13,709 nt of DNA. Source: JBGPIT01 sp041485125 (GTDB lineage Bacteria > Desulfobacterota > Binatia > UTPRO1). The notes beneath the pieces are model-generated. The model saw nothing but the letters and a program-made list of their open reading frames with translations. It ran no database searches and was not told the origin of the DNA. Positions 7,122 to 12,139 of the stretch are shown piece after piece; within the stretch, counting starts at the first letter, position 1; the number at the start of each line of letters is the position of its first letter. The translations under genes and the position numbers were made by a program. Where the stretch lies: contig JBGPIT010000095.1 in the NCBI GenBank assembly GCA_041485125.1, forward strand, positions 1-13,709, given 5' to 3'.

Positions 7122-7436
7122 ATGAATAGTGCCCCGAACGTAACAGAACTGTTCGCGACCGAGATCGTCCCCGCGGATCAGTTCGCGTCCATATGGAACG
7201 GCTCTCGCCCGATCAACGGCGAGAACGGCCTCGCACTCGCGATCCTGCAACAGGCAATCGACGATCTGCGCACTCACCATCGCGCTACGAAGCCGGAGCG
7301 CCGCCGCATATACGCGAAAGCGTATCGCTGGGTCATCTCGGACGATCGTAGTTGGCTGTACTCGTTCGCCAGCATCTGCGAGCTGCTCGACGTCGCACCC
7401 GAGGTGATGCGCTCGAAGCTGCTCTCGGAGTCCTGA
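7122..7436 (+). CDS. Uncharacterised 104-residue cytosolic protein
   Basis: I do not recognise a named family. The protein starts at ATG 7122, set by GGAGG five nt upstream. It has no signal peptide or membrane segment and looks all-helical: a helix from about residue 35 (ENGLALAILQQAIDDLRTHH), a basic stretch KPERRR, and a final part WLYSFASICELLDV followed by PEVMRSKLL that resembles a small helix-turn-helix-like unit. From memory, similar short proteins with a W-x-FSF-x-x-[IV]CE-x-L-x-x-x-P core occur widely in deltaproteobacterial-type genomes with no assigned function. Codon use is less GC-biased than the neighbours (ATA twice, GTA, ACA, AGT), suggesting a different history or low expression. 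It stands alone between the receiver and the flavoprotein. Confidence 0.8.
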   Translation: MNSAPNVTELFATEIVPADQFASIWNGSRPINGENGLALAILQQAIDDLRTHHRATKPERRRIYAKAYRWVISDDRSWLYSFASICELLDVAPEVMRSKLLSES

Positions 7437-7474
7437 TTCTCGAGCGGGCCGCATCGCGCGTCCCGATCTGCTAG

Positions 7475-8776
7475 ATTCCCGCCGCGACCTCCTCGACCGA
7501 CATCGTCATCATCGGCGGCGGCGCCGCCGGTCTCGCGACCGCGATCTTCGCGGCCGAGACCGCGCGCGCCGCGCACGCCTCCACGCGCATCACCGTGCTC
7601 GAATCCGCGCCGCGGATCGGGGCGAAGATCCTCATCTCCGGCGGCGGTCGCTGCAACGTCACGCACGAGCGCGTGGTCGCCGAGGACTTCAACGGCACAC
7701 AGCCGGTGGTGCGAAACGTCCTTGCCGCCTTCGATGCCGCGCGGGCGATCGAATGGTTCGCGTCGCTCGGCGTGCCGCTCGAGCGCGAGGCGACGGGCAA
7801 GCTCTTCCCGACCTCGGACCGCGCCCGCACCGTCGTCGACGCGCTCGTCGGCCGCTGTCGGGCGCTCGGCGTCACGATCGCATGCGACCGTCGCGTCGGC
7901 GCGGTCGCGGCGGGGCCGCCGTACACCGTGACGACGGACGCCGAGTCGATCAGCGCGCGCGTCGCCGTGCTCGCGACCGGCGGCCGCTCGTTGCCGCGGA
8001 CAGGCAGCGACGGCCACGGCTGGCAGATCGCGCGCGCGCTCGGACACACCGTGACGGCGACGCACCCTGCCCTGGTGCCGCTCGTCCTCGCCGACGACTT
8101 CGGGCACGCCGACTTGTCGGGCGTCTCGCAGACGGTCGAGCTCTCCATTTTTGCGCATGGCCGCCTGCTCGATCGTCGCATCGGCAGCATGCTCTGGACG
8201 CACTTCGGCGTGAGCGGCCCGGTCGTGATGGACGCGAGCCGGCACTGGACGATCGCGCACGCCGCGGGCGCGCCGCTCGAGGTCCGCTGCAGCTTCTTTC
8301 CCGGCCTGCGCTTCGAGGAGATCGAGCGCCGGCTGGTCGAGACCGTGCAGGCGCGGCCTCGGCTTTCGCTCCAGGGCCTGCTCGGTGCCGTCGACGCGGC
8401 GGCGAGCCCGACCGCGATCGGCGGGCGCGTGCCCGAGCGTGTCGCCGCCACCCTCCTCCGCCTCGCCGGCCTCGACCCGAACGCGCCGGCCGCAGAGCTC
8501 TCACGCGCCGAGCGGCGCCGACTCGTCCACACCGCCGGTGAGCTCACACTCCCCGCCGTCCGTGATCGCGGTTGGGATCACGCCGAGGTGACCGCCGGCG
8601 GTATCCCGCTCGCCGAGATCGACTTCCGCACCATGGAGTCGCGGAAGCAGCCCGGTCTCTACCTCGTCGGCGAGCTGCTCGACTGCGACGGTCGCATCGG
8701 CGGCTTCAACTTCCAGTGGGCATGGGCGACGGGTCATCTCGCCGGTCGCGCCGCCGCGCGCGCGCTCGGCGCGTAA
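7475..8776 (+). CDS. BaiN/HI0933-family FAD-dependent oxidoreductase (non-canonical ATT start)
   Basis: This is a two-dinucleotide-binding flavoprotein of the HI0933 (TIGR00275)/BaiN/RdsA type; a cytosolic oxidoreductase whose physiological substrate is generally unknown, with some relatives reducing bile-acid intermediates. The FAD motif GGGAAG sits at residues 14-19. The family block GAKILISGGGRCN is at 49-61, TSDRAR about 110, LATGGRSLPRTGSDG about 165-180, THFGVSGP about 245, and the C-terminal MESRKQPGLYLVGE with DGRIGGFNFQWAW completes the FAD site. A TAG at 7472-7474 closes the frame directly upstream, and the first GTG in frame (7595) falls after the FAD motif. The only start that preserves the domain is therefore ATT at 7475 (or another non-standard codon), giving 433 residues. 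No Shine-Dalgarno sequence precedes it. A sequence error is the alternative. Confidence 0.88.
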   Translation: MPAATSSTDIVIIGGGAAGLATAIFAAETARAAHASTRITVLESAPRIGAKILISGGGRCNVTHERVVAEDFNGTQPVVRNVLAAFDAARAIEWFASLGVPLEREATGKLFPTSDRARTVVDALVGRCRALGVTIACDRRVGAVAAGPPYTVTTDAESISARVAVLATGGRSLPRTGSDGHGWQIARALGHTVTATHPALVPLVLADDFGHADLSGVSQTVELSIFAHGRLLDRRIGSMLWTHFGVSGPVVMDASRHWTIAHAAGAPLEVRCSFFPGLRFEEIERRLVETVQARPRLSLQGLLGAVDAAASPTAIGGRVPERVAATLLRLAGLDPNAPAAELSRAERRRLVHTAGELTLPAVRDRGWDHAEVTAGGIPLAEIDFRTMESRKQPGLYLVGELLDCDGRIGGFNFQWAWATGHLAGRAAARALGA

Positions 8777-8789
8777 CGGCCCGCGACGC

Positions 8790-8808
8790 TGCCGTCCCGG
8801 GGACGGCA
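8790..8808. terminator. Bidirectional terminator-like hairpin between convergent genes
   Basis: TGCCGTCC (8790-8797) and GGACGGCA (8801-8808) form a perfect 8-bp GC-rich stem with a CGG loop, in the 59-nt gap between the flavoprotein (plus) and the lipase-maturation-factor-like gene (minus). It would terminate either transcript; there is no T-run. The stem also resembles REP-like palindromes seen between genes in some GC-rich bacteria. Confidence 0.5.
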
Positions 8809-8835
8809 CCGCGATCACGCGATCTCCTGCGACGC

Positions 8836-10299
8836 TCACGACGCACCCGCCCCTGCCGCGCGCGCGTAGCCAAGCAGCTCGCGGCTCCACCACGCACCGG
8901 TCGCACGGCCGGTCGCCCAGTCCGTGAAGCGATAGCGGTAGATCGCGACACGCAGCAGCCGCGGCGGTCGCTCGGGAAACGGGTTCACGGCGAAGAGATC
9001 CGCGACCGGCGCGGGATCGCGCGCGAGGTGGTCGAGCAACGCGTCGAAGTACGGCGCGCGGCGCCCGCCGCCGAGCAGCAGGAACCAGAGCTGGAAGTCG
9101 ACGCGCGGCTGATGCGGCGCCACGAAAGGCGGCGGCCGCAGCGGATCCCCGGGCTTGGAGCGGAATTCGTAGGGCAGCCAGGTGGTACCGTCGTCGCTGC
9201 CTTCGATCACGGCCTCGCGCCGCACCAGCGTCATGTGCGCGAAGAGATGGTAGGCGTTGATCGACCGGTAGCTCGACAGCATGCGCGGCAGGGATCCCAG
9301 CGGCAGCCGCATTCCCACGACCGGCATGAACGGCACGAGCGTCAGACCCACCAGCACGGCGACGCCGATCATCGCCACGACACGCGACCATGCCGATGCG
9401 GACGGCGACGCCTCCGGCGTGACCGTCGTGCCACCACCGAACGCCGCCAGGTCGTCATCATCGAGCAGAAAGAGACAGAGCGCGAGCGAGAGATAGTTGA
9501 AGAAGCCGTAGTTCGCGGTGAGGAGGATGCTGAGCTGCATCGCGACCATCGCGATACCGGTAACGACGCGGAGCGGTCGCGTCGCGAAGACCAGCAGCGA
9601 TCCGACCAGCTCGACCGCGAGCGAGAAGCCCGCCGAGGCCCGATGCGCCCAGACCGGCATCTGGTGCGCGTACCAGCCGAGCGGCGTCGGCAGCGGCGCG
9701 GTCTCGTAGTAGCTCACCAGCGCGGTGAGATCGCGCCAGGTCGGATCGCCGCTCGCGAGCTTCGCGACGCCCGACTCGAAGTTCAGCCGAAAGAGCAGCC
9801 AGAGCATCAGGAAGATGCCGGCCGCGCCGGGCGCCGGTGCGTCGCGTGAGCGCCATCCCGCCGGCGTGATGAAGAGCGCGAAGAACGCCGACTCGAGCAG
9901 CAGGTTGTCCCACTGGAACGAGAAGAAATCCTGCCCGACGGTGACGAACGAGAGATAGAGCGCCCAGAGGGCGACCAGGCAGTAGCGCGGCGCGAGATCG
10001 AGGATCAGGCCGACGCTGAGGACGAGGCCGGCGACGGCGGCCACGACGAGCGTCGTGTCACCGCAGTCGGCCCAGAAGAGGGTCGGGGCGGTCGACTCGA
10101 GGCCGGCCTTGGCGAGCGCGTCGAGATAGCGACACGCCGGCAAGAGCCCGTCGCGTCCGACCAAGACGCGGATCTGCACCAGCACCGACGCAAACGCGAC
10201 CAGAAACGTCGCGCCCAGGATGCGAAGAAAGAGCGTCCGCACCCGCGCGCGCCGGCCGAAGAGCCAGGGCGCGCGGGTCGCGTTCGAGACGCCGTCCAT
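8836..10299 (-). CDS. Lipase maturation factor (LMF1) family membrane protein
   Basis: This 487-residue polytopic membrane protein matches the LMF family (PF06762). About nine hydrophobic segments lie near residues 23-43, 82-102, 104-124, 132-148, 158-176, 222-240, 244-262, 264-280 and 305-325. Family motifs are FQWDNLLLE (128-136), the FESGVAKLASGDPTW stretch (174-188), YYETAPLPTPLGWY (197-210) and ANYGFFNYL (262-270). A soluble C-terminal domain (about 345-487) contains INAYHLF, the EGSDDG stretch and PRVDFQLWF. Animal LMF1 helps vascular lipases fold in the ER; the role of bacterial members is not established. No lipase gene is next to it here. ATG 10299 is the natural start; the first 22 residues are basic, as expected of a cytoplasmic N-terminus. 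A 7-bp inverted repeat at 10320-10338 lies in its leader. Confidence 0.9.
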   Translation of the reverse strand: MDGVSNATRAPWLFGRRARVRTLFLRILGATFLVAFASVLVQIRVLVGRDGLLPACRYLDALAKAGLESTAPTLFWADCGDTTLVVAAVAGLVLSVGLILDLAPRYCLVALWALYLSFVTVGQDFFSFQWDNLLLESAFFALFITPAGWRSRDAPAPGAAGIFLMLWLLFRLNFESGVAKLASGDPTWRDLTALVSYYETAPLPTPLGWYAHQMPVWAHRASAGFSLAVELVGSLLVFATRPLRVVTGIAMVAMQLSILLTANYGFFNYLSLALCLFLLDDDDLAAFGGGTTVTPEASPSASAWSRVVAMIGVAVLVGLTLVPFMPVVGMRLPLGSLPRMLSSYRSINAYHLFAHMTLVRREAVIEGSDDGTTWLPYEFRSKPGDPLRPPPFVAPHQPRVDFQLWFLLLGGGRRAPYFDALLDHLARDPAPVADLFAVNPFPERPPRLLRVAIYRYRFTDWATGRATGAWWSRELLGYARAAGAGAS

Positions 10300-10319
10300 G
10301 GCGCCCCGTCATAGCAGCA

Positions 10320-10338
10320 TGGGTCCTGGTCGGACCCA
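10320..10338 (-). promoter_or_regulatory. Inverted repeat in the leader of the LMF-like gene
   Basis: TGGGTCC and GGACCCA, perfectly complementary 7-bp arms around TGGTC, end 21 nt upstream of the ATG at 10299. It could be an operator or an RNA hairpin; no regulator is identifiable. Confidence 0.3.
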
Positions 10339-10445
10339 CACCGCAACGACTCCGCGGGTTTGGTGCGGGCACGCGTCGCATCACCGACGCCGCGCGAGCG
10401 TAGAAGCTCGCCCCTGCCCCAGGCATCCCCGAGGCAGAGGAGACC

Positions 10446-10511
10446 GGCGCCGGAAAACCATTACGTCACCCGGGAAAACGGGGGCTGCCGTGGCGAACGG
10501 CAGTCGGCGCC
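10446..10511 (+). ncRNA. Possible structured RNA leader of the dioxygenase gene
   Basis: Nested pairings: GGCGCCG (10446-10452) with CGGCGCC (10505-10511) closes a 66-nt element. Inside are a short CCCG/CGGG stem (10469-10472 with 10479-10482) and a strong CTGCCGT/ACGGCAG stem (10485-10491 with 10497-10503, loop GGCGA). Unpaired A-rich stretches join the helices. It matches no riboswitch consensus I know, and it lies upstream of the TTGACA promoter candidate, so it would be in the message only if transcription begins further upstream. In GC-rich DNA such pairings also occur by chance. Confidence 0.2.
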
Positions 10512-10565
10512 AGTCCCCGCGATCTGCGCCCGCGCGGTGCCGACGCCCCCACGGATATCGGGATA

Positions 10566-10599
10566 TTGACACGCGTCGATCTCTTCCATACATCGATGT
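10566..10599 (+). promoter_or_regulatory. Promoter candidate with overlapping palindrome for the dioxygenase gene
   Basis: A perfect -35 box TTGACA (10566-10571) lies in an AT-rich island. At 17-nt spacing the -10 position reads TACATC (10589-10594), a weak match. The perfect 10-bp palindrome ACATCGATGT (10590-10599) overlaps that position and could hold a repressor. Related GATATT words occur at 10562-10567 and 10605-10610. Confidence 0.45.
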
Positions 10600-10614
10600 C
10601 TGTCGATATTTGAG

Positions 10615-10620
10615 AGGAGG
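10615..10620 (+). promoter_or_regulatory. Ribosome binding site AGGAGG of the dioxygenase gene
   Basis: A perfect AGGAGG, 3 nt before ATG 10624 and 6 nt before ATG 10627. The spacing favours the second ATG as the start. Confidence 0.75.
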
Positions 10621-10626
10621 CCGATG

Positions 10627-11613
10627 ATGGCGCAGCCGCAGACCTTGTTGCCGATCGACGTGCCCGCCGCATGGCGCGGCCCGGAGCTCGCCCGCAGCGA
10701 CGAGTGGATCCATCCGCTCTCCGCCGCCGAGATCGTCGACGTCGAGCGCGTCGTCGCGAGCGTGCGAGGAACGGGAACGCCGCGCGAGCAGCTACGGCCC
10801 GACGCGGTCGCGTTCGATGCCCTCGCGCCGGCGGTGAGCGCCTGGCGTGACGCGCTCGCGCGGGGACGCGGGTTCGTACTGGTGCGCGGTCTTCCCGTCG
10901 AGCGGATGTCGCGCGAGGACGCGGCGCTCGCATACTGGGCGATCGGCTTGCAGCTCGGGACGCCGGTCCCTCAGAACTTCCAGGGCGAGATGCTGACCGC
11001 GGTCCGCGACGTCGGCGCCGACCCGAACGACCCCAGCACGCGTCTCTACAAGACGCGCGCCGAGCAGGACTTCCACACCGACGGCGCCGACATCATCGCC
11101 CTGCTCTGCCTGCGCACCGCGAAGCGCGGCGGCGAGAGCCGCATCGTCAGCTCGGTCAGCGTCTACAACGAAGTGCTGCGCCGCCGGCCGGAGCTGGCCG
11201 GGATCCTGTTCGAGGATTTCTACTGGCACTACTTCGAGCCCGAGATGGGCTCGCCGGTCCACTTCGTGCGCCCCGTGTGCGCGCGCCGCGGCGGCGGGCT
11301 GAACACGTTTTTCATCCCCTGGTACATCCGGCGCGCGCAGGACCTGCCCGACGTGCCGCGGCTGACGGCCGCGCAGCACGCGGCGATCGAGCTGATCGAG
11401 TCGATCGCCAACGACCCGGCGTTCTACCTCGACATGGAGTTCCGCCCGGGCGACATCCAGCTGCTGAAGAACTCGGTCATCCTCCACAAGCGCACCGCGT
11501 ACGACGACTGGGACGATCCGGACCGGAAGCGCCATCTCCTGCGCCTCTGGCTTTCCGCGCCCGACTTCGCGGACGGCGACGAGCAGCTCCGTCGCGGCGT
11601 CGCCGTCAACTGA
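10627..11613 (+). CDS. TauD/TfdA-family Fe(II)/2-oxoglutarate-dependent dioxygenase
   Basis: This is a cytosolic non-heme iron hydroxylase of 328 residues, close to the usual 280-330. The facial triad is H150-x-D152 (in DFHTDG) and H287 (VILHKR), and the 2-oxoglutarate-binding Arg is R306 in RHLLRLW, 19 residues after the distal His. The rest of the double-stranded beta-helix core is recognisable (RGFVLVRGLP, GGESRIVS, MEFRPGDIQLL). The substrate is not predictable: the family acts on taurine, herbicides, small acids and amino-acid derivatives. There is no neighbouring sulfonate, transport or biosynthetic gene. ATG 10627 is preferred over 10624 because AGGAGG is then 6 nt away. It is monocistronic, with its own TTGACA-containing leader and a hairpin 28 nt after the stop. 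Confidence 0.9.
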   Translation: MAQPQTLLPIDVPAAWRGPELARSDEWIHPLSAAEIVDVERVVASVRGTGTPREQLRPDAVAFDALAPAVSAWRDALARGRGFVLVRGLPVERMSREDAALAYWAIGLQLGTPVPQNFQGEMLTAVRDVGADPNDPSTRLYKTRAEQDFHTDGADIIALLCLRTAKRGGESRIVSSVSVYNEVLRRRPELAGILFEDFYWHYFEPEMGSPVHFVRPVCARRGGGLNTFFIPWYIRRAQDLPDVPRLTAAQHAAIELIESIANDPAFYLDMEFRPGDIQLLKNSVILHKRTAYDDWDDPDRKRHLLRLWLSAPDFADGDEQLRRGVAVN

Positions 11614-11641
11614 CGTAACGCGCGGCGCGCGCGATCACACC

Positions 11642-11676
11642 ACGGCGACTCCGACGCTACGGAGTGCCGGCGCCGT
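11642..11676 (+). terminator. Terminator-like hairpin after the dioxygenase gene
   Basis: ACGGCG (11642-11647) pairs with CGCCGT (11671-11676), and directly inside ACTCCG (11648-11653) pairs with CGGAGT (11660-11665), with a 6-nt loop and a 5-nt bulge at 11666-11670: 12 bp in total, 28 nt past the stop. No T-run follows. It could also serve the convergent minus-strand operon. Confidence 0.5.
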
Positions 11677-11777
11677 CAGCCGTTACCGAAGACCTCGTCG
11701 AGCGTTCGGAGCACGCGTCTCCGAGCCAGCCGACGGCGGATCCAGTCGCGCAGTGCGCGAAGCTGCACCATCATCAT
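11676..11777 (-). CDS. Possible 33-residue Arg-rich small protein
   Basis: A short frame starting with three successive ATG codons (11777, 11774, 11771) and ending with TGA at 11678-11676. The product is basic and probably a single amphipathic helix (LRDWIRRRLARRRVLRTLDE), faintly like the Arg-rich small proteins of the DUF1127 kind. Third codon positions are mostly G or C, as in real genes here. No Shine-Dalgarno sequence is visible, and the palindrome ACATCGATGT lies 28 nt upstream. It could be chance in GC-rich DNA. Confidence 0.25.
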   Translation of the reverse strand: MMMVQLRALRDWIRRRLARRRVLRTLDEVFGNG

Positions 11778-11804
11778 GCAGCCAGTATCGGCGTCGAACA
11801 TCAC

Positions 11805-11814
11805 ACATCGATGT
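11805..11814. promoter_or_regulatory. Palindrome ACATCGATGT, second copy
   Basis: A perfect 10-bp palindrome identical to the one at 10590-10599 in the dioxygenase leader. This copy lies 30 nt past the stop of the small exported protein gene and 28 nt upstream of the small Arg-rich ORF. A shared regulator site is possible. Confidence 0.25.
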
Positions 11815-11843
11815 CGCGCCGGCGAAGAGCTCGTTACGTCCGC

Positions 11844-12134
11844 TCAGCGCAGGACGATCGGTCGTACGGTCTTGACGACACCCGTGTCGTCGTCGACGTC
11901 GAGACGGACCCTGGTGCCCGCGACGATCGTGGCCGGATCGATCTTCCTGCCCTGCGTGACCTCGAACACCGTCGAGCTGTCGATCGAGCGCGACGTGCCG
12001 TCGACGACGATGTGGCTGCCGTCGAGCGATTGCATCACGCCGTCGACCATCTCGGCGTGTGCGGGGCTCGAGACGCACGCGCCGCAGAGGCCGGCGGCGA
12101 CGACGAGACTGCGAACGATGGCGGTTTTGCTCAT
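11844..12134 (-). CDS. Small exported beta-rich protein downstream of pilY1
   Basis: A 96-residue protein with a clear signal peptide: MSKTAIVRS, hydrophobic core LVVAAGLCGACV, then a type I cleavage site after SPAHA (residues 23-27). The mature part, about 69 residues, resembles the DUF5666/OB-like small beta domains of periplasmic proteins (VDGVMQSLDGSHIVVDGTSR, then VAGTRVRLDVDDDTGVVKTV), which read as alternating strands. The function is unknown. It starts at ATG 12134, only 5 nt after the pilY1 TGA, with GAGGA at 12141-12137 overlapping that stop. It is therefore in the pilY1 operon and probably translationally coupled, and may work with the pilus at the periplasm or outer membrane. Upstream in-frame ATGs (12149, 12176) would lie inside pilY1 and spoil the signal peptide. 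Confidence 0.8.
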   Translation of the reverse strand: MSKTAIVRSLVVAAGLCGACVSSPAHAEMVDGVMQSLDGSHIVVDGTSRSIDSSTVFEVTQGRKIDPATIVAGTRVRLDVDDDTGVVKTVRPIVLR

Positions 12135-12139
12135 AGTCC

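Larger units (their letters stand above)
10300..10623. other. Divergent intergenic region, 324 nt, with hairpins and an AT-rich promoter island
   Basis: This region separates the LMF-like gene (minus) from the dioxygenase gene (plus). It contains inverted repeats TGGGTCC/GGACCCA (10320-10326 with 10332-10338) and GCGAGC/GCTCGC (10394-10399 with 10406-10411), a multi-helix element at 10446-10511, and an AT-rich island at about 10551-10612 carrying a perfect TTGACA. No gene is supported in it. Confidence 0.6.

Noticed and set aside
7274..8547. Minus-strand ORFs of 328 and 358 aa over the flavoprotein gene
   Set aside because: They are shadows; the plus-strand frame carries all HI0933/BaiN motifs.
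10446..10511. Known riboswitch (SAH, guanidine, cobalamin, ZTP, fluoride)
   Set aside because: I compared the conserved cores I remember and none fits; kept only as a generic structured element.
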